DNA of 64,000 nt from Paenibacillus sp. (lineage in GTDB: Bacteria; Bacillota; Bacilli; Paenibacillales; NBRC-103111). The notes beneath the pieces were generated by a model. The model did no database searches, was not told the DNA's origin, and worked only from the letters and a program-made list of their open reading frames with translations. Location of the stretch: NCBI GenBank assembly GCA_031180825.1, contig JAPSLM010000006.1, positions 62,001 through 126,000 on the forward strand. The letters are read 5' to 3'. This document shows, one piece after another, positions 43,345-55,083 of this stretch (position 1 is its first letter; each line of letters opens with the position of its first letter). Both the position numbers and the translations under genes were made by a program.

Positions 43345-43444
43345 CGCACCATGCTCCTCTCATCGTGAATTCGCCGGAATTCGGTTCCTTTATAGGATGA
43401 AGCAGGAGTCAGCGGGCTATGCACACGGTTTGCTGGAAACAAAT

Positions 43445-43483
43445 AATCGCAATCCTCCGCATAATTGCGGGAAGATTGCGATT
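43445..43483 (-). terminator. Terminator of the alkylation-repair/peroxiredoxin unit
   Basis: AATCGCAATC and GATTGCGATT form a perfect 10-bp stem with an inner CCGC/GCGG pair. On the minus strand it is followed by ATTTGTTT. It lies about 55 bp past the AlkD-like stop. Confidence 0.6.
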
Positions 43484-43537
43484 CGGAGGCGGATTTGGGG
43501 CTTAACGTTACAAATGGTAAACGTTTTTTTCAACAGC

Positions 43538-44401
43538 TTAATGCAGCTGTTCCTTCGTTTGTTTCGATAAGCGTCTTGTCGCCCGGGCCACGATTCGTTT
43601 CGTCTCCTTCGTATCCGAAGCTTCCAGCCACGCCTCGCAAATTCGGCGAACCCAGTCCGGATTTGTTTTTCCGGCATCGTTGAGCCAATTCCCCACGGAA
43701 TCCTGCACATATTTGACCGGGTCGGACTTGACCTCCTCCAAAAGCGGCAGCGCCAGCTGAGGCTGCTTTTTCAATTCGGGGAGATGCTTGGCCCAAACGC
43801 CTTGCGGACGGACCGATTCGATGGCAAACCTGCGGATATTCGGATCCTCGTCGCGTACCCACCCGTGCAGAATATTGAGGGATTCCGATAAATGCCTGGA
43901 GATCGATTCCCGAACAGCCATCCAGGCAATCTCGCGCACGCCGAAATGGAAATCCGCAGCAAATGGACGAATGCCTGATAGTTTTTGCTCGATCGCTAAC
44001 TGTTCGTCCAATCCGATTATATAAGCCGCCCAACAGCGCACGCTGTCCGAACGATGGGAAGCTAAGGCACGGAAGATTCGGGAGCCTTCCTTTTCCGGCA
44101 TACGGTCTAACAGGCTCAGCCATTTTCGGGCAATGGCGGGGATCATACTCATGATCTTTTTCCGGTTCAACGATTCCAGGCCGGATAATAGCTCATCCGA
44201 TTCGTTATGCAAGTCGAGCTCGCAGAGCACATGCTGCAGCAGCTTGAAATGATCAACAGCCAGCCATTCCGTTAGATTAACGGTCTGCAGCTCGCCTTTT
44301 TGCAGCAGTTGAATCACAGTTTCCGGGATATCGGCGGCCTTTTGCGCTCCCTTCCGCCGTAATATCGCGTCGGAGATCGGCATTGTCTTTTCGTGCTCCA
44401 T
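43538..44401 (-). CDS. DNA alkylation repair (AlkD-like HEAT-repeat) protein
   Basis: A 287-residue all-helical protein with HEAT-like repeats (HRSDSVRCWAAYIIG, FGVREIAWMAVRESI, EDPNIRRFAIESVRP, DPVKYVQDSVGNWLND). The layout, including WVRRICEAWLEASDTKETKRIVARATR at the end, fits AlkD-type DNA glycosylases, which remove N3/N7-alkylpurines. The catalytic residues were not verified. GAGG precedes the ATG. It starts 8 bp inside the stop of the peroxiredoxin gene, so the pair is coupled. Confidence 0.82.
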   Translation of the reverse strand: MEHEKTMPISDAILRRKGAQKAADIPETVIQLLQKGELQTVNLTEWLAVDHFKLLQHVLCELDLHNESDELLSGLESLNRKKIMSMIPAIARKWLSLLDRMPEKEGSRIFRALASHRSDSVRCWAAYIIGLDEQLAIEQKLSGIRPFAADFHFGVREIAWMAVRESISRHLSESLNILHGWVRDEDPNIRRFAIESVRPQGVWAKHLPELKKQPQLALPLLEEVKSDPVKYVQDSVGNWLNDAGKTNPDWVRRICEAWLEASDTKETKRIVARATRRLSKQTKEQLH

Positions 44402-44409
44402 CGCTGGCC

Positions 44410-45078
44410 TCACCAAGACGCAATCGAATTAAGAATTCGGATGATTTCGGCAGGCTCCATGCGCTTTTTGTAATCCGCATCAACGTGCGACGCACGGATG
44501 GTTCGTTCTTTATCCACAATGAAAGTGGCGGACACGGGAAGCTCCCAGGAATTGTCGCCGTTAAAGGCGTCCAGCGAAATACCCAGCAACCTGTAAATGT
44601 CGTGCAGATGATCGGGCATTTTAAATTTCAGATTGTATTTTTCCGCGGCTTGATTATGCACATCACTTAAAAGAGGAAAGCTAAGCCGGTGCTTTTCGTT
44701 GAGAAGTCTGGACTGATCGGGAATTTGGGGACTGACGGCAATGAGCCGAGCGCCGGCTTTTTGAATGTCGCTCCCTATTCTCTCATAGGCTGCCAGCTGC
44801 AAATTGCAGAAGGGACACCATCCGCCGCGGAAAAAAGTAAGAACAACGGGACCTTTTGCCGTTTCCTCGGACAACGTGATTTTGCTACCTGTATGTGCGG
44901 TCAAAGTAAAATCCGGCGCCTTGGTTCCAAGCTCCAATCCTGTGCCGGCACCGGATTCCCGAAGCTCCCGAATCGACGATTCAAACGCATCCAGCGCTTC
45001 CGGAGGGAGCATCCGCTTCATCTGTGCCGTCGCGGCTTCCAATTCAGGCTGCAATTGCTGAAAAGGCGTCTTATCCAT
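44410..45078 (-). CDS. AhpC/TSA-type peroxiredoxin with CxxC site
   Basis: A 222-residue protein with a thioredoxin-fold AhpC/TSA domain preceded by a ~55-residue helical segment. The active site FFRGGWCPFCNLQLAAY is a CxxC variant of the peroxidatic TxxC site. APDFTLTAHTGSKITLSE and VSATFIVDKERTIRASHVDADY fit the family. It may reduce organic hydroperoxides. The ATG (one codon after a TTG) follows GGAGATG. The next gene is the AlkD-like repair protein; the upstream neighbour is a Crp/Fnr regulator. Confidence 0.85.
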   Translation of the reverse strand: MDKTPFQQLQPELEAATAQMKRMLPPEALDAFESSIRELRESGAGTGLELGTKAPDFTLTAHTGSKITLSEETAKGPVVLTFFRGGWCPFCNLQLAAYERIGSDIQKAGARLIAVSPQIPDQSRLLNEKHRLSFPLLSDVHNQAAEKYNLKFKMPDHLHDIYRLLGISLDAFNGDNSWELPVSATFIVDKERTIRASHVDADYKKRMEPAEIIRILNSIASW

Positions 45079-45172
45079 CAAATCATCTCCATATCGTATA
45101 GATTAACCTCTATACAATACTTCTTTTTCTTAAGGGAAAGATGTAATCCAGCTTACAACTGCGGCCGGAACC

Positions 45173-45856
45173 TTAAATGATGTTCCTTTTCAAAAGCTTG
45201 CCTCGATGAATGTAAATCGTTTTGAATCCCGTCTTAATGACCTGTTCTTTCGCAAGATCCTGAAGGGCCGCCGTTACGGCTTCTCTGGTTGCACCGACCA
45301 AATTGGCGATTTCCTGATGCGAAATCGGAATATTGATTTTGTAAAATTCGCAATCCTCCGTACCGCCGAACTGGCCGGAAAGCTTCATCAGCACAAACAA
45401 AATTTTATCATGCAGCTTCGCAAGCGCCAGACTTTGGGCCAGATGGCTCATATCGATCATTCGTTCGCTCAATACTTTCATTAAGTTCATCATAAATCGG
45501 GGATGATGAATTAAAAAGCTTTCGAATCTTTCCTTATTCATCAAGCAAATATGACAATCGTCCACCGCTTCTATGTATAGCTCCCTTGTGCCAAAAGAAA
45601 TTCCGGCCATTTCGCCGAACACGTTTCCTTCGCTGAGGATGTCCAAAGTGAACTGCTTGCCTTCGGCATTAAGCTTGTACAGGCGGACCTTCCCTTTCTT
45701 CACAAAGTAAAGCCCCTCGGTGAAAGTGTCCGGCGTTTGGATAAACTGATTTTTCGCAACCGCAGTTATCGAAGTCAGTCGATCCATTTCGATTAAATCT
45801 TCCATCGACAGCGAATTCAGCAGATTGAATTGCGACAGATATTGAATTTTGTCCAT
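45173..45856 (-). CDS. Crp/Fnr-family transcriptional regulator
   Basis: A 227-residue protein with a cyclic-nucleotide-binding-like sensor domain (ILSEGNVFGEMAGISFGTRELYIEAVDD), a dimerisation helix and a winged helix (ISHQEIANLVGATREAVTAALQDLAKEQVI). No N-terminal Fnr-type Cys cluster is present, so it is not an oxygen sensor of that kind. A Crp/ArcR/CprK-like role is open. GAGGGAGAG precedes the ATG. It is about 95 bp upstream of the peroxiredoxin gene and may control it. Confidence 0.9.
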   Translation of the reverse strand: MDKIQYLSQFNLLNSLSMEDLIEMDRLTSITAVAKNQFIQTPDTFTEGLYFVKKGKVRLYKLNAEGKQFTLDILSEGNVFGEMAGISFGTRELYIEAVDDCHICLMNKERFESFLIHHPRFMMNLMKVLSERMIDMSHLAQSLALAKLHDKILFVLMKLSGQFGGTEDCEFYKINIPISHQEIANLVGATREAVTAALQDLAKEQVIKTGFKTIYIHRGKLLKRNII

Positions 45857-45885
45857 TTCTCTCCCTCATTCGTTCTTATAAAAAA

Positions 45886-45943
45886 AATACGTATCCAGGC
45901 GACTTTACACAAAAGCGTAAATGTCGCCGCAGACACGTATTTG
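45886..45943 (-). terminator. Intrinsic terminator of the suf operon
   Basis: Outer arms AAATACGT / ACGTATTT and inner GGCGAC / GTCGCC form a long hairpin. On the minus strand it is followed by a run of T residues (ATTTTTTTTAT). It separates sufB from the Crp/Fnr gene. Confidence 0.8.
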
Positions 45944-45965
45944 CATGCTCCCCGAAAATAAAAAC

Positions 45966-47363
45966 TTAACCGATCGAGCCTTCCATCTCGAACTTGATGA
46001 GACGGTTCATCTCAACCGCGTACTCCATCGGCAGCTCTTTCGTGAACGGCTCGATGAAGCCCATAACGATCATTTGCGTCGCTTCCGCTTCGGTCAAGCC
46101 GCGGCTCATCAGATAGAACAGCTGATCCTCGGATACTTTCGAGACGGTCGCTTCGTGCTCCAGCGTAATGTTGTCGTTCATGATTTCATTGTACGGGATC
46201 GTATCGGACGTCGATTCGTTATCCATAATGAGCGTATCGCACTTGATGTTCGCTTTGGAGCCTTCCGAATTGCGTCCGAACGAAGCCAAGCCGCGGTACG
46301 TCACCTTGCCGCCGTGCTTGCTGATCGACTTGGAAACGATCGTCGATGTCGTATCCGGCGCCAAGTGCGTCATTTTCGCACCGGCATCCTGATGCTGGCC
46401 TTTGCCTGCAACGGCGATGGAAAGCACCATGCCTTTCGCGCCGCGGCCTTTCAGCACAACCGCAGGATATTTCATCGTCAGCTTGGAGCCGATGTTGCCG
46501 TCGACCCATTCCATTGTCGCGTTTTCTTCCGCAACCGCACGCTTCGTAACCAGGTTGTAAATGTTCGGCGCCCAGTTCTGAATCGTGGTGTAGCGTACGC
46601 GGGAGTCCTTAAGGCAGATGATTTCAACGACCGCGCTGTGCAGCGAGTTTGTGCTGTAGACCGGAGCCGTACAACCTTCCACGTAATGCACGAAGCTGCC
46701 TTCGTCGGCGATGATGAGCGTACGCTCGAACTGCCCCATGTTTTCCGAGTTGATCCGGAAGTAAGCTTGCAGCGGAATTTCCACCTTTACGCCCTTCGGC
46801 ACATAAATGAAGCTGCCGCCAGACCACACCGCGCTGTTCAGCGCCGCGAATTTATTGTCGCTAGGCGGAACGATCGTCCCGAAATACTTCTTGAAAATTT
46901 CCGGATGCTCTTTAAGCGCCGAATCGGTGTCCATAAACAGCACGCCTTGCTCTTCCAGATCTTTCTGCATGCTGTGGTAAACGACCTCGGACTCGTACTG
47001 GGCGGATACGCCCGCCAGGAACTTCTGCTCCGCCTCCGGGATGCCAAGCTTGTCGAACGTTTCTTTGATTTCCGTCGGCACTTCTTCCCACGTTTTCCCC
47101 TGCTTCTCGGAAGGCTTCACGTAGTATTGAATGTCGTCGAAATCCAGATCGTCCATATTGCCGCCCCAACGCGGCATCGGCATTTTCAAAAACTGCTCCA
47201 ACGATTTCAAGCGAAACTCCAGCATCCATTCCGGCTCGCCCTTCATTCTGGAAATCTCGGTGACGATTTCGCGGGTCAGCCCTTTTCCGCTCTGAAACAC
47301 GGCTTTGTGCTCGTCGCGAAACCCATATTTATATTCTTCCAATTCCGGCATTTTCTTTGCCAT
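45966..47363 (-). CDS. sufB: Fe-S cluster assembly protein SufB
   Basis: SufB is the scaffold subunit of the SufBCD complex that builds [4Fe-4S] clusters. The 465 residues include [20 protein letters not shown], the [20 protein letters not shown] strand, [20 protein letters not shown] with the conserved Cys, and the C-terminal [31 protein letters not shown] motif. It is the last gene of the sufCDSUB operon, starting 7 bp after sufU. Confidence 0.97.
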   Translation of the reverse strand: MAKKMPELEEYKYGFRDEHKAVFQSGKGLTREIVTEISRMKGEPEWMLEFRLKSLEQFLKMPMPRWGGNMDDLDFDDIQYYVKPSEKQGKTWEEVPTEIKETFDKLGIPEAEQKFLAGVSAQYESEVVYHSMQKDLEEQGVLFMDTDSALKEHPEIFKKYFGTIVPPSDNKFAALNSAVWSGGSFIYVPKGVKVEIPLQAYFRINSENMGQFERTLIIADEGSFVHYVEGCTAPVYSTNSLHSAVVEIICLKDSRVRYTTIQNWAPNIYNLVTKRAVAEENATMEWVDGNIGSKLTMKYPAVVLKGRGAKGMVLSIAVAGKGQHQDAGAKMTHLAPDTTSTIVSKSISKHGGKVTYRGLASFGRNSEGSKANIKCDTLIMDNESTSDTIPYNEIMNDNITLEHEATVSKVSEDQLFYLMSRGLTEAEATQMIVMGFIEPFTKELPMEYAVEMNRLIKFEMEGSIG

Positions 47364-47370
47364 GGGTGCC

Positions 47371-50331
<2,961 letters not shown>

Positions 50332-50360
50332 GGTTAATCCTCCTGTTCCCTTTCGATAGC

Positions 50361-51191
50361 TTAGTATTTCGGAGCCGTCGTATTCATCGGAATCTTGAAT
50401 TCCTCTTCATCCTGGCCTACCCGCTCGTCCACGATCCCGAGCTCCTCTTTCACCCAATCGTAACCCTCGTTCTCCAGACGCTGAGCCAGCTCAGGTCCGC
50501 CGGATTTCACGATGCGTCCTTGCATCATCACGTGGACGTAGTCCGGCGTAATGTAGTTCAACAGGCGCTGATAGTGGGTGATGATCAGGAAGCCGCGCTC
50601 TTCGGAACGCATCGCGTTCACGCCCGTCGCCACGATGCGCAGCGCGTCGATATCGAGACCCGAGTCGATCTCGTCAAGAATAACGATGCGCGGGTCCAGC
50701 ATCATCATTTGCAGAATTTCGTTGCGCTTCTTCTCGCCGCCGGAGAAGCCTTCGTTCAAATAGCGGTGCATGAACTCGGGATTGATCTCCAGCTCCTTCA
50801 TTTTCGCTTCCATCTGGCGGATGAATTTGATCAGCGAAATTTCGCTGCCTTCCTCGCGGCGGGCATTGATCGCGCTGCGCAGGAAGTCCGCATTCGTCAC
50901 GCCGGTAATCTCACTCGGATACTGCATGGCAAGAAAGAGGCCGGCACGCGCTCTTTCGTCCGTCGCCATCTCAAGCACGTCCTCACCGTCCAGCGTCACG
51001 CTGCCTTCCGTCACTTCGTATTTCGGGTGGCCCATAAGGGCCGACGCCAGCGTACTTTTGCCCGTTCCGTTCGGACCCATGATCGCATGCACTTCGCCGC
51101 CCTTAATCGTCAAGCTGAGGCCTTTCAAAATCTCTTTGCCTTCGACAGTCGCTTTCAAACCGTCTATAGTAAAATGCGGTACGTTTGCCAT
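50361..51191 (-). CDS. sufC: SufC ATPase
   Basis: A 276-residue ABC-type ATPase that powers SufBCD. Walker [10 protein letters not shown], signature [11 protein letters not shown], Walker [17 protein letters not shown] and the switch His in [10 protein letters not shown] are all present. First gene of the sufCDSUB operon, about 80 bp downstream of a sigma-A-like promoter overlapped by Fur-box-like sequence. Confidence 0.97.
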   Translation of the reverse strand: MANVPHFTIDGLKATVEGKEILKGLSLTIKGGEVHAIMGPNGTGKSTLASALMGHPKYEVTEGSVTLDGEDVLEMATDERARAGLFLAMQYPSEITGVTNADFLRSAINARREEGSEISLIKFIRQMEAKMKELEINPEFMHRYLNEGFSGGEKKRNEILQMMMLDPRIVILDEIDSGLDIDALRIVATGVNAMRSEERGFLIITHYQRLLNYITPDYVHVMMQGRIVKSGGPELAQRLENEGYDWVKEELGIVDERVGQDEEEFKIPMNTTAPKY

Positions 51192-51220
51192 AGTTTCGTG
51201 CCTCCGAGTTTTAATTATTA

Positions 51221-51262
51221 TTTAATGATAATCATTACAAACTGATTATCAGTGATTCTCAA
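51221..51262 (-). promoter_or_regulatory. Fur-box-like operator(s) upstream of sufC
   Basis: The 19-mer at 51221-51239 (TTTAATGATAATCATTACA) matches the classical Fur consensus at 15 of 19 positions. A second, weaker ACTGATTATCAGTGATTC repeat follows at once. Both lie between the -10 and the sufC start, suitable for iron-dependent repression. The match was counted by eye. Confidence 0.65.
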
Positions 51263-51269
51263 TAATAAT

Positions 51270-51298
51270 ATTATATCTCAATATACAAAATCAAGAAA
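51270..51298 (-). promoter_or_regulatory. Sigma-A promoter of the suf operon
   Basis: Minus strand: TTTCTT (51298-51293), a 17-bp spacer and TATAAT (51275-51270), about 80 bp upstream of sufC. The -35 is weak but the -10 and spacing are ideal. Confidence 0.5.
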
Positions 51299-51322
51299 GT
51301 CCCGTCCGCGGATTTCCCGGAA

Positions 51323-51898
51323 CTATTTTTCCGCCAGCGCCTCCCGGATCCGGCCGGCCTCCAGCGCAAACGCTTCGTCCGTCAGCACGGCCCGGCGCGG
51401 CGCCCCATGCAGCGATCCGGGAAGCCCGATCCACGATTTGCACCCGTTATATTCGTCCAGCACCGGGATTCTCACAGGCTCGTCCAGCGCGTAGACCCTG
51501 AGCAGCATAACATGCAGCGGCTTCGTACGCTTCCACTTCAGCCTCTCTTCGGCCAGCCGGTCCGACCAAATGTGAAACGGCTTCAGCCTGGCAAGCTGCT
51601 CTTCGGTCTCGATCAGGATATCCTCGGCCAGCTCGGCGTAGCATCCGATTTCCGCTTGCCCGCCGCTCCATTCGGGGGCCCGCTCGTCCACCCGTTCCGC
51701 GAACTCCGGCTTGATCAGCTCTTTGCGCTGATGCTCGTAGGTCGGGTACAAATAAAAGCTGCCGGATTCCACTTGAAAATCCCGGGTTTCCTCGCGGATG
51801 CCGCCTTTGCGCATAATCAGGATCTGCTTCCCCTGCTTCAAAGCCTCGACGGCCACGGCCCATTCCTTCAATCCGATCGCCTGTCCTTGCGGTATCAT
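51323..51898 (-). CDS. DUF1802 family protein
   Basis: A 191-residue protein of the DUF1802 type: LKEWAVAVEALKQGKQILIMRKGGIREE at the start, FYLYPTYEHQRKELIKPEF, and the C-terminal KTKPLHVMLLRVYAL region. The function of the family is unknown. GGGAGGAG lies upstream of the ATG. It is monocistronic, between the suf promoter region and a small plus-strand gene. Confidence 0.8.
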   Translation of the reverse strand: MIPQGQAIGLKEWAVAVEALKQGKQILIMRKGGIREETRDFQVESGSFYLYPTYEHQRKELIKPEFAERVDERAPEWSGGQAEIGCYAELAEDILIETEEQLARLKPFHIWSDRLAEERLKWKRTKPLHVMLLRVYALDEPVRIPVLDEYNGCKSWIGLPGSLHGAPRRAVLTDEAFALEAGRIREALAEK

Positions 51899-52055
51899 CT
51901 CTTGCGCTCTCCTCCCTTATAGTGTAGCCCATTCGTTTAAGCTATTATAGATTTCCAGCCAAAACATTGCAATTCCGGAAGAGCATAAAAACGATCGCAA
52001 AAATCGATGCTAAAGACGCTGCATCATTCAATTCGCTGCGAGGAGGGTAAATGCA

Positions 52056-52223
52056 ATGCGCGAAGGTTTGATCCCAACCGTTCTCGGCACGGCTGTCGCA
52101 GCATCCGGCGCGGCTATGCGAAACCGATTCCCGATGGCGGCCGCGGCGGTCGTCGGCTTTGGTCTCGCACATGTCGTGCTGGGAGCCATTGACTTGGTGG
52201 AGCATCGCAGAAGAACGGAGTAG
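52056..52223 (+). CDS. 55-aa small membrane-associated protein
   Basis: A 55-residue protein reading MREGLIPTVLGTAVAASGAA, followed by MRNRFPMAAAAVVGFGLAHV and a basic C-terminal tail (DLVEHRRRTE). It has two short hydrophobic stretches and a GGAGGG ribosome binding site 8 nt before the ATG. Its size is below the usual ORF cutoffs. No function is recognised. A terminator hairpin follows. Confidence 0.65.
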   Translation: MREGLIPTVLGTAVAASGAAMRNRFPMAAAAVVGFGLAHVVLGAIDLVEHRRRTE

Positions 52224-52247
52224 CCTCTGGCTTTTGCTCCGGCAAAC

Positions 52248-52279
52248 AAAAAGGGAAGGCCGGCATGCCTCCCCTTTTT
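52248..52279. terminator. Bidirectional terminator
   Basis: AAAAAGGG-AA-GGC ... GCC-TC-CCCTTTTT forms a stem with A/T runs on both sides, between the convergent 55-aa and 59-aa protein genes. Confidence 0.8.
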
Positions 52280-52305
52280 CATATGCAATCTTCTGCAATC
52301 TTCGC

Positions 52306-52485
52306 TCAATTTACGTTCTGTACATAATGATTGGAAGCCGAGATTCGTTGATACTGCTCGTGGCTCGCTTTTAAAGGATTGGCATGCAGGGCTACGGACG
52401 GATTTTCCGGCGAGGACCACCCGAGCACGCACAGGATGGCGAAGCACGCCGCGATCAACAGCAATTTACCGAGCAGTTTCTCCAT
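52306..52485 (-). CDS. 59-aa small membrane-anchored or secreted peptide
   Basis: A 59-residue protein MEKLLGKLLLIAACFAILCV with one hydrophobic N-terminal helix and a polar tail (SVALHANPLKASHEQYQRIS). It could be a signal-anchored small membrane peptide. GGAGGTGG lies 12 nt before the ATG; an in-frame start 19 codons upstream has no ribosome binding site. No function is recognised. Confidence 0.55.
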   Translation of the reverse strand: MEKLLGKLLLIAACFAILCVLGWSSPENPSVALHANPLKASHEQYQRISASNHYVQNVN

Positions 52486-52620
52486 AACAAAAACCCACCT
52501 CCGCGTATTTACCTTTATTGTAGCTTTCAGCGTTAAGCGCATATTATCGGGGTATGAACTTTTTGTAAAAGAGACGGCCGGGACGGGCGCATGGCATGTC
52601 CGGAAAACGCATTTCCTCTA

Positions 52621-52649
52621 TTCCAACGCAAACCAAATTGATTTATACT
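52621..52649 (+). promoter_or_regulatory. Candidate sigma-A promoter of mtnK-mtnA
   Basis: TTCCAA (52621-52626), a 17-bp spacer and TATACT (52644-52649), 45 bp before the mtnK start. The -35 is only a partial match. No S-box (SAM) riboswitch was recognised in the 200 bp upstream, unlike B. subtilis mtnKA. Confidence 0.4.
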
Positions 52650-52694
52650 AGAGGGAATGGCAGTTTTCATATGGAAAAAGGAGGAATTCATCCC

Positions 52695-53900
52695 ATGCCC
52701 GCATATCATCCGCTGACGGAATCGGAAGCCATCGACTATGCAAAAAAATTACCCGGCCTGTTTCAACCCGATTCCGAGCTCACGAGCCGGGAAATCGGGG
52801 ACGGCAACCTGAACCTGGTATTCCATATTTCGGAGCCTTCCACCGGGAAAAGCATCATTCTGAAGCAAGCGCTCCCCTATGCCAAGGTCGTAGGCGAATC
52901 GTGGCCCCTGACCTTGGACCGCGCCCGGATCGAGAGCGAAGCGCTGATGATCCAGGAATCGCTGTGCCCGGACCTTGTCCCGCACGTATACGCTTACGAG
53001 CCGGACCTGGCGCTCACGGTCATGCAGGACTTGAGCGACCATACGATTATGCGCAAAGGCTTGATCGAGCGTAATCAATACCCGCTGTTCGCCGGGCATA
53101 TCGGAACGTTTTTGGCCCGTACTCTTTTTTACACGTCCGATCTCGGCATGAACCAGCAGGAGAAAAAAGAACGGGTCAAACGGTTCATCAACCCCGAGCT
53201 GTGCAAAATTACCGAGGACCTGATCTTCGACGATCCGTATACGGATTCCCCGAACAATAACGTTCCTCCGGCGATTCGCGACGCCGTCTCCGCCATCTGG
53301 CAGGATACCGGGCTTCATCTGGAAGTCGCGATTCTTCGCGAGAAGTTTTTGACGCATGCCCAAGCGCTGCTGCACGGCGATCTGCATACCGGCAGCATCT
53401 TCATCAAGCCGGATTCGACCAAGGTCATCGATCCGGAGTTTGCATACTACGGCCCGATGGGCTTCGATATCGGCGCGGTGTTCGCCAATCTGCTGCTGAA
53501 CTTTGCCGCGCAGGAAGGCTGGAGCGAGGACGAGGCTTCGCGCCGGGATTACCGCGGCTACTTGACCGGGACGATCCGCGACGTATGGGAGACGTTCGAC
53601 CGCGAATTCCGGGAGCTGTGGAATCAGCGCGGCACCGACCGGATCGCCAAAACGCCGGGCTACCAGGACTGGTACATGCAAGAGGTGCTGCGGGATACGT
53701 TCGGCTTCACCGGCAGCAAGATGGTGCGCCGCGTGCACGGTCTGGCGCAGGTGGCCGACATCAATCAGATTCAAGACGGAGCGGCCAAGGAGCGGGCCCA
53801 GCGGCTGGCGCTTGAAATCGGTACGGCGCTCATTAAATTTAACCGTCAGGCGTCCTCCATCGCGCAGATGATCGAAATCGCCGAGAAGGCCGTGAACTAG
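52695..53900 (+). CDS. mtnK: S-methyl-5-thioribose kinase
   Basis: MtnK phosphorylates methylthioribose in the methionine salvage pathway. The 401-residue protein has an APH/choline-kinase fold: [17 protein letters not shown] (nucleotide loop), [13 protein letters not shown] (catalytic Asp) and [20 protein letters not shown] (metal-binding). The ATG behind AAAGGAGG at 52695 is chosen over 52671, which lacks a ribosome binding site. It is followed by mtnA after 20 bp. Confidence 0.95.
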   Translation: MPAYHPLTESEAIDYAKKLPGLFQPDSELTSREIGDGNLNLVFHISEPSTGKSIILKQALPYAKVVGESWPLTLDRARIESEALMIQESLCPDLVPHVYAYEPDLALTVMQDLSDHTIMRKGLIERNQYPLFAGHIGTFLARTLFYTSDLGMNQQEKKERVKRFINPELCKITEDLIFDDPYTDSPNNNVPPAIRDAVSAIWQDTGLHLEVAILREKFLTHAQALLHGDLHTGSIFIKPDSTKVIDPEFAYYGPMGFDIGAVFANLLLNFAAQEGWSEDEASRRDYRGYLTGTIRDVWETFDREFRELWNQRGTDRIAKTPGYQDWYMQEVLRDTFGFTGSKMVRRVHGLAQVADINQIQDGAAKERAQRLALEIGTALIKFNRQASSIAQMIEIAEKAVN

Positions 53901-53920
53901 ATAAAGGAGTGTGCTGCACC

Positions 53921-55009
<1,089 letters not shown>

Positions 55010-55032
55010 TCGCGGCAGCTTAAGAACGACAT

Positions 55033-55079
55033 AAAACGGCCATTTCCTATGCATCTCTGCACGGGAAACGGCCGTTTTT
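55033..55079. terminator. Bidirectional terminator after mtnA
   Basis: AAAACGGCC-A-TTTCC and GGGAAA-C-GGCCGTTTT form a long stem with flanking A and T runs, between convergent mtnA and the RCC1-protein gene. Confidence 0.85.
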
Positions 55080-55083
55080 CGGT

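Noticed and set aside
52480-52694. Possible S-box (SAM) riboswitch before mtnK
   Set aside because: None of the conserved S-box helices or the AAGAG core could be seen.
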